From: Cutaneotrichosporon cavernicola
Lineage: Eukaryota; Basidiomycota; Tremellomycetes; Trichosporonales; Trichosporonaceae
Length of the DNA: 64,000 bases
NCBI RefSeq assembly: GCF_030864355.1
Contig: NC_083397.1
Location: 1,116,001-1,180,000 of the forward strand
Direction of reading: 5' to 3'
Part shown: positions 10,818-22,800 of the stretch, piece after piece
Position numbering within the stretch: the first letter of the stretch is position 1
Layout: each line of letters starts with the position of its first letter
Translations under genes and position numbers: made by a program
The notes under the pieces: generated by a model
Told to the model about the DNA's origin: nothing
Database searches by the model: none
The model's input: the letters and a program-made list of their open reading frames with translations, nothing else

Positions 10818-13269
10818 TAAAGAGTTATTTTATGTACATACGTAAACATTGTGGGTGGCTGGGTACAATGAAACCCTCCTCGGCTCCTCGGGTCATGTCC
10901 GGTTCCTCGCGTTCCTCCAGCAGCTCTCACGCGGTCTCACGCGTTACTGATGAGCAGGATACAATAGCAGTATAGTCAACTTGAGTAGACGACCTGCAAT
11001 CCTGCGATCCTGCGACCGACCCGACGCGAAACCCGCAGATCAAAAGAGCATTGTTCCCCACGATCCCCACACATTGCCTGCCTTGTTTTCTGGTTCTATG
11101 GTATTGTTCTACAGCGCCACTGTTTGGTACGCGGTGCGAGTGGCGCCGCTATGCGGTTATGAATGACGTCCCACCTTGGTTCATTCAACGAACCAGGGGC
11201 GGTAACCAAAACCCAATACGTCGGTTTGTTGATGATAGGGCAGGTTAGAGGATGAGATGAGGCTGTAACCAACCAAGAGTAAGAAGAATTAAAGGATGGC
11301 AGGGTCGACTAGTCACCAGACCACTGACCCGACACGTTGACAAGCTCGATGCGTCCAGGGCATTTGTCGTCCTGGTCGCCCTGTTTACCTGTTCCAGTCG
11401 CCCACCCGCCACTGCCCACCAAATGACCACAACGTTGCAACACCCGAGCTACCCAATCTAGCCTTTCGGCCTAGATAACGTCACATATAGCACATTGTCG
11501 GCCAATGTATGCCGTACACTTGGGCGTCTCGTGTGTCATGTCCACTGCCCCTTGTACTGTCCGCAGCAATGCTCCGGGACCAGTGCGTCCTCCCCAACCC
11601 TCGTACTTTTATGTACTCTCCGGATCTCCGGGTGAAACGAGGTAGACGCGGAAGTTGGATGCCGCCGTGCGTTTCGGAGGATTTCTAGGTTGATTTGCTC
11701 GGTAGCAATTTCTGAACGCGATCGATGCAGGATAAACAACAAACAGTACAGGAAGAGAATGCATTACCCAAGGTCTACTACTAAATTATTGAAGCGCGTC
11801 GTTTTATGAATTGTTCCTCGATTATCAATCCTCAATGAATTACTACCACTGATTGTAAAAGAGGCACAAGAGGCACGAGCACGCCTGTTCTAACCTGAAC
11901 CAAAACTATCCCCCCCCTCAATACAAACTCATGCAAGCCACTCTCCGCGTGTTATGCTCCAGCCAAGCAGCCAAGCCCGTGCATGGCATGTCAAGTACCC
12001 AAACACGATTCCGTTCCATCCGGCAGAACGGCCGTACCCGAGTGGGGCTGCGCTAATGCATACACTAAGCAGCTTGCGACATCCTGCATCCTGTAAGCCT
12101 CCAGGGCAGTCCGAAGGCTAGTCACAGGATTGTGAATTATGCACAGCACAGCAGTCGACGCGACGATGACGTCGGCGGTCGGCGGCCCCTCCTCTCCGCC
12201 GGAGTCGGCTAGAGCGTCCTGGGCGCCCGCGGCCGCCGCTCGAGTCTCAGGTTACCTGTACAACTTGTTGAATATGTGTTACCCGCACGTACGTACGCGG
12301 CGTCCAACTTTGCGGTGTGCTAAACCTATCGTACTGCTGTGCATCTCGGGCAACCACACTTGCGAGCATTTTGGAGAAGCGCTACTCTCTCACGCGAGTA
12401 GGCCCGTGGGTCGTCCAGCGTCGTCCTCACGACCCTCCGTTCAGCCTCCGCCCACTGCCCATCTCCCCATTCCCCCATACCCCCATTCCCCATTCCCCAA
12501 CCCAAGTTGAGACAGCACGGTACATGTGCACCCGTTCCTCGCCTCCTCGCCAACGCAATAAGTTTGCATCCTGCCATATTCCGAGGCCCTGCTTTATCCA
12601 TGAAATGTGGCTTACGACGTCGGCATAACGCACAGCAGAAACCAGAGGGCCATGGGCCGTGGCCAGGCGACGTGACATGAATCCACGGTAGGAGGATGAA
12701 ACGCCGTGCCTCGCCCATGTTCAGTATGTGACGTGACTTCCCATTCCCATGCCGATGCGCAGCCAGTCTGTTGCGAAGCTAGCGAGCCGATACGTGCTTC
12801 CTGGCCAGCTGGCCTGGCAGTTCTCGTTTGTGTCGGCCGGGAGGAGCATGGCCATGTCGAGGGATGAACATGGTACGGGCCCCATTTGGTGCTGAGTGCG
12901 ATACGTGTGGATCTTGTCAACCGAGGCCTGGGCCAGTTTCAACGGTGAGTACATCACCCGCTGAGGCCCAGCGCCAATGTATACACTCTCCCGATCTCCT
13001 GATTAACCGGGCGGATCGCAGGACAGGCCTTGGATCACTATGAGCCACACAGTGCACAGGCTGTCTCCGATCTCCGACGGCAGCATAAAAGTACGCGATC
13101 ACAGCTGCGCCACTATCTCACTTCGTCAACTTTGTCAATTGTAAAGCGCAGTTTGGATCTCGGGATCTCCGAAGTCAGTTCTTGGATCCTGGAAGGATCC
13201 GAGACAATGGTATATGGCATCATTTAAGCTGTACTAAATGTATACTTTTTTGTTTTCCTTCTAATGCTT
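10818..13269. other. Gene-poor region
   Basis: About 2.4 kb between the MITE and the 3' end of the CCCH-protein gene. Open frames are short, show no conserved motifs and cannot be linked by convincing splice sites. A start-like frame at 12139 (M-H-S-T-A-V) runs into GC-rich repeats and is not supported. Confidence 0.5.
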
Positions 13270-15449
13270 CTATCCATCCATGTGGAAAAGGGCCTCTTCG
13301 TCGTGGTCGTCGCGCTTGGGCGTGGGTGCAATCGCGCTGGCGGGCGTGCTGGTGCCAAGGCCAGACGGCGTGCGGTTCCCGGGCTGCATGTGCATGCGGC
13401 TGAGGGCGGCCGCAAGGCCACCAGGCAGGCTCTGGCCAGGCGCGTGCTCGGACAGCGCACGGGCAGAGGGCGAGCCTGGGTCCGTCCCGCGCATGAGGTA
13501 AGGCGCGTCGACGGACGGGCCCTTCCACGCCGTCGCAGCCTTGGACGGGCTGCTCTTCGGGCTTGGTGAGCCGGAGGGACCCCGCTGCTGGCTGAGCAAC
13601 GAGGTGCGGTTCGGCTGTGGCTGTGCGCCACCAAAGCTGAGCTCGGTCGACTCCAGGGCCGCCTCGCGCGCGTCCTTCCCATCCGGGTTCCAGAGAGACT
13701 GGAGGAATCCTCCAGGTGGCAGCGCCGCGCCCGCGCTCTGCGCCAGCCGCTCCGCACCCACGTATTGGTGCGGGTTGTATCCTAGACGGCCAGGCGAGCC
13801 GGCGTTACTGTCGCGCGAGTCGTTGCGGCTCATGCGACGCGCGCGCTCCGAGGGCGTCAGCAGGTCGCTGAGGCTCGATGGGATGAGGTCCTCGCCGTGA
13901 TCGTCGTGCTCGTCGAACACATCTGGGATGACGCGAGCGCTTGCGCCAGCCACGAGTGGGCGGCGGCTGGCAGGAGGCGACAGCGGCTCGTCGGGTGTCT
14001 CAGACCGTGCCCAGATGTTGCGCTGCAGGCTGTTATCTGCGAACGACGCCGACAGCTGCGGCGGCCGTGCGGCGAGTGTCGAAGCATGCTGGAACGAGCT
14101 CGAGATTCCACCCGCTCCAGGCGGGCGCAATGGCGAGCTCGTCGACACAATCGAGCTCGCCTTGAGCGAGGACGGGACAGCGCCCCGGTTCGTGAACGAC
14201 GAGGACAAGGGAGAGGGCCTGCTCGGCGAGCTGGCAAACGGCACGCCGCTCGTCCGCTGGTTGAATCCGGCGGACGGGGAGCCGGCGGTGCCCGCGGACG
14301 AGGGCGGGCCGTAAGGCTCACGCAGGGGCGACGATCCCTGTGCCAGGCGGCTGGGGGAGTGGATCGAGCTCGAGAACGACGCCGACAGCGCCGACTTGAT
14401 AGGCACTGGGTGCGACATTGGCGTCGGCACCGACTTGGGGGCCGCGGGGGAGGTGCCAGCGTCGCTGCCCTCCTTCTTGGTGTCACGGTCCCCGTCAGCG
14501 CGTTCCCGAGCCGAACGCTGCTGCTCCTTCTTGTTACGGCGGTCCATTGACATGGGCTCACCGGGGCGCACGTGAGCAAGGGCGCCTGGTGTAAGCGTGT
14601 GACCGGGGTCGGGCAGGCATGTGATTGACTAACAACCGTGCTGTTGCCTTGATCGCCGCCGTAATCAGACGGAGGCGAGCATTTACTCACACTTGTGGCC
14701 AAACTTGCAGTCACCCTTGAGGAACCACTGGCACACCTCCTTCTTGCCTCCCACTGAGATCAGCACTCTTCTCTCGCGCGTGGTCACTCACAGTCGTGGG
14801 AGAACGGGCAGCTCGAACCCGCGGTACACGCACCCGCCTTGAAGAAGCGGCATGGGACGTGGCTTAAGGCTGCAGTTAGCGTCAGTGACATATCATCGAT
14901 ACGGGGCGCCGCAGGGTGAAGTGGATAGTGGAATAGCTGTCATGATCAAGTAGCGCGACAGCACTCTTGATCAGATAGACAGATATACTGCCTAGTTGCG
15001 CGAAAGGTGACTCGACCATCGACAACTGGTCTTATCGCTATCGGAATGGCTCTGGGGCCACGTTGGCCCCTTGGCGGCACCAACTACTCCATCTGCGATA
15101 GACGCCCAAGCTGGGAAGCCGAATGATGGCACTTACTAGCGTTCTTGCCCTTGGAGCTGGACAGCGCACTCGTGGCAGCTGGCTGGGCGCGGACCTCGCT
15201 CTTCTCAAAGCCTCCAACGGTCCGTTCGGGGCGCTTCTCGACCTGGGTCTTATCGACCGAGCGGGCACGCCAGTTGGTATCGTCGGGTGTGCCATTCTCC
15301 ACGGCGCGCCGGCGGAAGCTGGTGCTGAGCGAGCCAGGCGAGCGGCCAGGCGAAGCGGCGGCACCGCCGGCGCCAGCAATTGGGCGCGCGCGCGCGCCGG
15401 GGATGGCCTTTGGGGCAGGCGGCGCGAGACCGGGGGGCGGGTTGCTCAT
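13270..15449 (-). CDS. Tandem CCCH zinc-finger protein (Lee1-like)
   Basis: The four exons 15449..15137, 14869..14792, 14753..14691 and 14585..13270 give 589 residues. Two small exons encode the two zinc fingers. Finger 1 is C111-x7-C119-x5-C125-x3-H129; finger 2 is C138-x7-C146-x5-C152-x3-H156. Both have the CX7CX5CX3H spacing of CCCH proteins that bind RNA. The second finger runs into HVRPGEPMSMDRRNKKEQQ, an arrangement like the fungal Lee1 family. The N-terminus is Pro/Ala-rich, and the long C-terminal half is Ser/Pro-rich and probably disordered. A role in mRNA turnover or translation is inferred from the finger type only. All three introns have GTRAGT donors. Confidence 0.92.
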
Positions 15450-17062
15450 GCTGGCCGACTAGTGGCGGGGACGTTTTCTGGTCGTGGTGCTAGTGAATAA
15501 TGGATGGTTGAACACGCGTCAAGCCGCAAGTCAATGGCTTATGGGGAGGTGGGGATTGCTAGGCAGCTGGGCAGCTGAGCAGGAAGGCAGAGTCAAGGAA
15601 GGGGCCTGTGCACAATGAGTGGCGTTCGATCTCAGCTATTGGTGGGCCGGATAGCGCGATTGGCCGCCGCGTCTTCGGGGAATGTCAGGTATAAATGGGT
15701 GACGAGTGGGAGTGGAGAGAAGAGACGAGGGAGAGATATGTCAACAGTGTCTGTTTTTGTGCTGTGCTATATGCGATATATGCGAGAAGACTAGCCAAGA
15801 CGTTCCAACGCTACAAGTAGATCAGTAGTAGTCTGAGTGAGGACGTGTGGACGGGGGAGGGGACGGGATGGGATGGTGAGGAGTCTACGGGGAGCTGGGA
15901 GGAACGGAAGGGGGGGGAGACACGGGGGCCGCGGAAGCGGAATCACCCACTCAAAGCACTCAAGACGGGCACACGCACACGCCAAAGCGTTGGTTAAAAG
16001 TGGAGGTAAGGTTCTATTGCTCTCGATTACTCGCATAACCTATATCTTATGATCGATTACGCGGTATACGCGGACGCCGATGAGGGAATACTCGGATAGC
16101 CGGAGTCCTTGGCTTTGGCTCAAGATGGGTCAATACAGCAAAGTAGACCCATTACACAAGTACCTTGTCCAATCTGTCCAATCTAGGGTACCTCGGGCTC
16201 AGTGGTTCTCGCCCGTCATCCTAGTTCCGTCCATGTTTAACCCCGTCGTTGCTGACGCCGAACAACAATGCCATGTGCATATGTGCGCAGGAGGTCATGG
16301 AGGTCATGGAGGACCTCCAGGTAGAGTGCGAGTTTGCGATCTTGCGAGTGATGGCCGTCCATTTTACTGGCAATTGCAGGCACGAACTGATCCAATTCGC
16401 AAAGGAGGTTCTCCATAATCAAGCCTTAGCCCGCTTGGCACTAGGCCCATCCCTCCATCCCTCCATTCCTCCCCTCCATCACTCCATAACCCCTACACAG
16501 GCCTCCACCAGTCGCCTAAAGTGAACCATGCCACACGCCACGCCGCCTTGCACCTTGCTCCTTCAACCCTCGCGCTCTGCCGGGAGCGTGGCGTACATCA
16601 CCAAAACCCAAGCGCGCCAAGCACTGAGACACGGGCAATATCGACGATCCACTCGTCCCATCACATCACCCACCTCGCGGGTCTCGGGGCCTGCACACCG
16701 TCATCTCATGCATAAACTCAACTCTGCTGGTTACAGAGCCACAGCTCAGCACAGCACCAGTGCGACGCCTTCCCCCCTCCTCCACTCTCTCCCCTGCTCT
16801 ACCTACCTCGGTGTCGCGAGAGTGAGTTGAGTCACTCACGCACTTCCCCCTACTACATATTGGCAATGAGAGTGTTGAACTCACACAGCTTGCGCCCACG
16901 TCGGACGCGACTTCTGACCTTGCCTCAGTCCTCACCCCCACTCCGACATCCTCCCCCCACCCCCCGACCTGCGTCCTGCCTCCCTCCTGCCTCCTTCATT
17001 CTCACTCCTCGGTTTCTCTCTCGCCCTCTTCTTCCCATCCCCCTCCTTCTCAGAACTCCAGA
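15450..17062. other. Intergenic region
   Basis: It covers the promoter side of the CCCH gene and the 3' flank of the DHH1 gene. Present are a G-rich tract near 15880-15930, a short direct repeat of GGAGGTCAT around 16290-16315 and CT-rich sequence 16900-17050. No gene is supported. Confidence 0.5.
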
Positions 17063-19037
17063 TTAGGAGGCGCGAGCAGCGGTCGCGGTCTGCTGCTGCT
17101 GCTGCTGCTGCTGCTGTGGCTGGCCTTGGCGCCCGCCTCGGCCACCGGCGTGTTGGGGTTGCGGCTGGCCGGTGCCACGAGGTCCACGCCCACCCTGCCC
17201 ACGAGGCTGCCCCTGGCCACGGCCACGGTGCGAGCTGTTGGGGCGCGAGTTGTCATGCGACCGTGGAGCACCGTCTGGCTGCTGCTGCGACGGCGACGGC
17301 TGCTGCTGATGCGGAGGCTGAATGTAATTGGCCTGCTGTGGTGGCGGCGACTGCTGCGTGCTGTTGGTGTTGTGCTGGAGCCCGTACTGTTGGGCGATGC
17401 TGGGTGGGGGGTGCGCCGCAGGCTGAGCGATCGGAGGGAGGTGCGACTGCCGGGTGGCCGGGGGGGCCTGCTGCTGCGGCGCCGACGGGGGTGGCTGCAC
17501 AACTTGCCGGGGAGCCGACCTCGATGGGGGAGAAGGCTGCTCGTCGGGCATAGAGGGAGCGACGTAGAGAACGGGATCAATGACAGCGGGAATCGGCTGA
17601 ATCTCGGTGCCCAGCTCGTTCTCAATGCGGTACAGGTTGGCACGGTCCTCGTACTATTTGCGTCAGGACATTTCTTGCCGGTACTCACAGTGAGGAGTGA
17701 AATGGCAAGACCAAGGTGGCCGAAACGGCCGGAACGACCACTGGGTGTTAGCACCACCCAAAAGAGTACCGCGCAACGCGAGACTCACATGCGGTGGAGG
17801 TACGACTCTGCAGTGCGGGGGAAATCGAAGTTGATTACAACATTGACGGCTTGGATATCGATACCACGGGTAAGGAGATCTAGCGTCTTAGCTTCTTCCA
17901 CAGTTGAGCTATTCCAACTCACCAGAGCATACAAGGTTGCGGGTCATGCCTTGGCGGAAATCATGGAATACACGGTTGCGGTGGTTTTGGAGCATCTTGG
18001 CGTGTGAATAAAAGCAGGAGTAGCCAAGCTTGGTGATTTTCTTGGCCAGTAATTCAACGCGGGAAGTAGAGTTGCAGAAGATGATTGACTGGTTGATCTG
18101 GAGCTTGGAGAAGAGAGTGTTACTGCAACGTCAGTCATTGTCTTGCGCGCCCACTCACAGGCAATGCACCTTCTGACGCTCCTCGACGTAGGCGTAGTAC
18201 TGGGTGACACCCTTGAGGGTGAGTTCCTCCATGAGGTTGATCTCGTAAGGCTGGACCATGTTGCGGTTACGGAAATCTTTGACATGGACGGGGAAGGTGG
18301 CCGAGAGGAGCATCACCTGACGCTCCTGTGGGCAAAGTGCGAGTAACTGCTCGACGACGGGAGTGAACTCCTCGCTGAGGAGCTTGTCCGCCTCGTCCAT
18401 GACGAAGATGGAAACCTTGGAGAGATCCGCGATGCGCTTGCCGCCGAGATCCAGAATGCGGCCGGGTGTACCGACAAGAATGTGGACAGGCTCTTGGAGT
18501 CGCAGAATGTCGTCTCGTAATGTGGTGCCGCCAGTGGTGACCATAACCTGGAGCCCAGGGACGTGTTTGCCTAACGTCTTGCAGACTTGCGACGTCTGCA
18601 GCGCAAGCTCTCGCGTTGGGACGAGGATGACTGCTTGAATGTGTGGGAGGGAAGGATTGACGCGGTTGATGGTAGGAATCACGAACGAACCAGTCTTACC
18701 GGTACCGTTCTTGGCGCGCGCAAGAATGTCGCGCCCAGTGAGGGCCATGGGGATCGCCTCTTCTTGAATAGGACTCGGCTGCTCGAAGCCAGCCTCGTAG
18801 ATACCCATAAGCACCTCGCGGGTGAGAGCGAAGTCGTCAAATGATGAGCCCTGCGTAGCAGTCACATCCTGGACGTGTCAGCCTTACAACCTTCTCTTCC
18901 GCAATCATTGTCCGTGACGACTCACTTCCGTCTGAGGCCGCAAGTCTTTAGGAGGTGGCGCAAGGCCTGCTCGGTAGTCACCAGATCTTCGAGTCAGTCA
19001 GCGGTCTCAGCAAGCAGAATCACTGTGAAGGGCCCAT
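17063..19037 (-). CDS. DHH1: DEAD-box RNA helicase Dhh1/Vad1 (DDX6 family)
   Basis: The seven exons 19037..19024, 18986..18926, 18868..18159, 18122..17923, 17879..17789, 17740..17689 and 17653..17063 give 572 residues. The first exon is 14 nt. Visible motifs are the Q motif ([11 protein letters not shown], ~52-62), motif I AKNGTGKT (77-84), PTRELA, GTPGR, DEAD (~183), SAT, and in the second RecA lobe [15 protein letters not shown] and HRIGRSGRFG. The [13 protein letters not shown] lead-in is specific to Dhh1/DDX6. This helicase joins decapping factors in P-bodies to repress translation and promote mRNA decay; the Cryptococcus homologue is VAD1. The last ~160 residues are Pro/Gln-rich with a CAG-coded poly-Gln run and an RGG-like stretch, probably aiding condensate formation. 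It shares an 830-bp upstream region with the divergent myosin gene. Confidence 0.97.
17090..17119. repeat. CTG/CAG trinucleotide repeat coding poly-Gln
   Basis: A run of CTG on the plus strand (CAG on the coding strand) encodes about nine glutamines near the C-terminus of the DHH1 product. Such runs usually vary in length between strains. Confidence 0.85.
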
Positions 19038-19867
19038 TATGAAAGGAGGACGTTGATGTCTACTGTTCGCAAGGGAAGGTGACGGTTCAGGTTGAGCGTT
19101 AAATGTTGAGTACGGATGGGTTGCTGCGCAGAGTGCCCTCTCAGAAGCGTTGATGTAGAGTAGAGCGTAGGCCGTAGGGGGAGATGGAAGTAGAAGATGG
19201 AGAGTAAGGATGGATGGTTGGTCGGTTAAGTCTTGGTGGTGGTGGTGGTGATGGTGGTGGTGGACGAGGTGGTGGTGGTGGTGGTGATGATGGTTGGTTG
19301 TGGTGGGGGTAACTGTTGGAGAGTTCTTAATTGCCTTTAGGACACCAAAGACGCGCTCTAATCGAAAGACGTTAGTATTTACGATGCAGGCACACTAACG
19401 TATCGGACTCGCTGCACCCTTGGCACCATGACTACGCAAGAAGAGTCGGCATTTCCGGCAAGTTCCATCGGTGGCAGGCTTGCCACTCTTATCACTAACA
19501 ATGACGTGTTGGTGTGTCAGGGCCCAGGCGCCCAATGTTGTGTGACGCGCCTGACCTTTATCCTAGACCGGCAGGGTCATGTGCCTCAGATCCCCCAACT
19601 GCGCCCTCATCTCGTTGTAAACAACATTACCCATCGACATCACCTCCTCTACTCTGCTCGAGCCACACCTTCACCTCCATTCTCTCCCATCTCGACATTA
19701 TATCGACTCTTTTCCTTGGCTTAAACCACTTCTTGCCTCATCACCTTGCCTTCAAGCGACAGAGACAACCTCCCAAGCGCTCCCCCTCCTTCCATCCCCT
19801 CCTTAGCAACTCCCAGTGACGAACCCTTCACGACTCGCATTGGTCCCTCATACGCTCAGACGTCAGC
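19038..19867. promoter_or_regulatory. Divergent promoter region DHH1 / myosin II
   Basis: This is the 830-bp space between the two start codons. On the DHH1 side, 19229-19315 is a GTG/GGTGAT trinucleotide-rich tract (CAC/CCA on the transcribed strand). On the myosin side there is a CT-rich leader (19620-19860). No TATA box or operator was identified. Confidence 0.45.
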
Positions 19868-22800
19868 ATGGACCCAGCAAAGTTGTTTGGGAAGGCTAGC
19901 AAAGAAGCAGCCGTCGACGCTGCGGCCCAAGCCGAGTTCAGCGAGAAGAAGTGGGTGTTGTTTGTTTCGTTCATCAACACTTCCCTTGCGATCACGAGCT
20001 GACACTCCAACCACATATTTGCCACGATCGCCACCCTTACATCTTCACAACCATCATCTCCTTGCGTTTCCCTCTGCGATGCGTCCAACGTACATGCGCC
20101 GACCGATTGGCCTACTCGCTCCTTTGTTCCCTATACTACAACCATCCAATCCGGACATCGACATCAACAGGCGCGTATGGATCCCAGACGCAACCGAGGG
20201 CTTTCTGCCGGGATGGATCAAGAGCGAGCCGTCGTCGACTAGTTCCGGTACCGATGACACCGCTGAAGTCGTTGTCGCAGCGACCGGCGAGACGAGAACA
20301 GTGCCGGTCCACACCCTCTCACCCATGAACCCGCCCCAGTTCGACGGTGTTGAGGACATCGCGGAACTCACCCACCTGAACGAGGCCAGTGTTGTCAACG
20401 ATCTCCGCTTGCGCTATGGGGCTGGAAGTATTTACGTGAGTTGCTCAGAGAGTGCCAGTGATACACAGCTGACAGGTAGACATATTCTGGGTACGCCGCG
20501 ACATCTGCCTCCCGCCCAGCTGACCACTAGTCTATTCCTCATCTCCCTCAATCCTTATCGTCCCCTCCCTATCTACACTCCCAAGATCATCGCGCAGTAT
20601 CGCACAAAGAGGCGAGAGGAAAACGCTCCACACATCTTTGCCATTGCCGAGCGAGCGTGGCAACAGATCGGCGAGGAACGGGAGAGTCAGAGCATTCTCA
20701 TTACGTGAGTACCTGGTGTTACAGCACTGACGTTCGCAGCGGAGAATCAGGAGCTGGAAAGACCGAGAACACGAAGAAAGTCATCCAGTACCTCGCCGCG
20801 ATCGCGAGCTCGAATGACACGACGTCTTCCGCTTCCTCGGCGCCACTCGCAGGACTCCCGCGGTCCTCCAGCTTCAAAGGAAAGGACGTAGCGGAATTGG
20901 AACTCGCGTCTCTCTCCAGCCGGCATGGCGACCTGGGTCTTCTGGAGCAGCAGATCCTCCAGGCCAACCCTATTCTGGAGGCTTTCGGAAACGCACAGAC
21001 GATGCGGAACAACAACTCGTCCCGTTTCGGAAAGTTCATCCGCATCTTCTTCTCTCCTTCAGGAGCCATCGCTGGGGCCAACATTGACTGGTATCTCTTG
21101 GAGAAGAGTCGAGTGACTGCCCGTGCGGAGGGAGAACGCAGTTTCCACGTCTTCTACCAGCTGCTCAAAGGAGCCAAGCAGTCCGGACTCAGTGGTATGT
21201 TTCGCATCGAGTCCAATGCTAACGTGTAGATAAACTTCTTCTCGAGGATGGACCGGACAAGTACCATTTCCTCTCGCAGTCTCTTCTCCAGATCGACGGA
21301 GTTGACGACCTTGCCGAGTGGAAGCTCCTCAAGGATGCCCTCGACATTGTCGGCTTCACGGGAGCTGAGCAGTTTGAGATGTTCCGCGTTGTTGCTGTCA
21401 TTCTCCATATTGGCAACCTCATCCTCACTGGGTCATCTGCAGACCAGGCCTTCCTACCACCGGACTTGCAGCCTGTTGCTGAGCGCGTGTGCCATCTCCT
21501 CGGTGTCCCAGTTAAGGACTTCATGAGATCGGTCTTAACACCTAAAGTCCGTGCTGGTCGCGAGTGGGTCACGCATGCCCGTTCCAAGAAACAGGCAGAG
21601 GATGAGTTGGCTGCTCTCTCGAAGTTCATGTACGAGAAGACGTTCGGCGGGATGGTCGACCGCATCAACAAGGCGCTGGACCGCCCTAGCACCAAGTCGT
21701 GAGTGGCGAAGCATGAACTCTAGCTGACAAAAGCCTCTCCATCGGTGTGCTTGATATCGCTGGTTTCGAGATCTTCGACGTCAACAGCTATGAGCAGCTG
21801 CTCATCAACTACACAAACGAGAAACTGCAGCAGTTCTTCAACTTTCACATGTTCACTCTCGAGCAGGAGGAGTACTCACGTGAGGGTATCAAGTGGAACT
21901 ACGTCAACTTTGGTCTCGACCTCCAGCCGACCATCGAGCTCATTGAGAGCTCCCAACCTATCGGCATCCTCTCGATGCTCGACGAGGAGTGCATCATGCC
22001 CAAGGCGACGGACGTCTCGTTCACCGAAAAGGTTGCGGGCCTCTGGGAGCTGCCCAAGGGTGCTGGTGCTGGTGCGAGTGCATCCAAGAGCTCGCACCTC
22101 GGTACTTCCAAGTTCCACTCTTTGCGGTTCGGCAAGGGCTTCGTCGTCAAGCACTACGCTGGCGACGTCGAGTACAGCACCAAGGACTGGCTACAGAAGA
22201 ACAAGGACCCGATCAACGACGCAGTGGCTCGCCTTCTCTCGCAGTCCGAGGTACCTGCGATCAAGTCTATGTTCTCAGAGTACGCAGAGGACGCGACCTC
22301 GAACGTCGGCGGGAAGCGCATTAAGCGTGGCGCGTTCCGCACTGTTGGCCAACGTCACAAGGAGCAACTCGGTCAGTTGATGAAGCAGCTCGCCAGCACC
22401 CAACCTCACTTCGTTCGCTGCATTGTGCCCAACACAGCCAAGAAACCGGGCAAGGTCGACGTCAACATTGTCCTCGACCAACTCCGCTGTAACGGCGTCA
22501 TTGAGGGCATCCGCATCGCTCGTCTGGGCTACCCCAACCGCCTCCCGTTCGCGGAGTTCCGTCAGCGCTACGAGGTGCTTGTGCCTGGTGTCGTACCGCA
22601 GGGTTACATGGATGGTCGAAAGGCCGCCGAGCTTATCGCCATCGCGCTCGAGCTCGACTCTGAATTCTATGCTGTGGGCACCACCAAGATCTTCTTCAAG
22701 GCCGGCATCCTCGCCGAGCTGGAGGAGCGCCGTGACAATCTTCTTACGGACATTTTCCGGCGCTTCCAGGCTGCTGCGCGCATGCACATCCACCGGCGCC

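Noticed and set aside
13857..14714. 285-codon minus-strand frame overlapping the CCCH gene
   Set aside because: It is an out-of-frame shadow; the real frame contains both zinc fingers and spliced junctions.
17050..17757. 235-codon minus-strand frame overlapping the end of DHH1
   Set aside because: It is an alternate frame of the Pro/Gln-rich tail and an unspliced intron.
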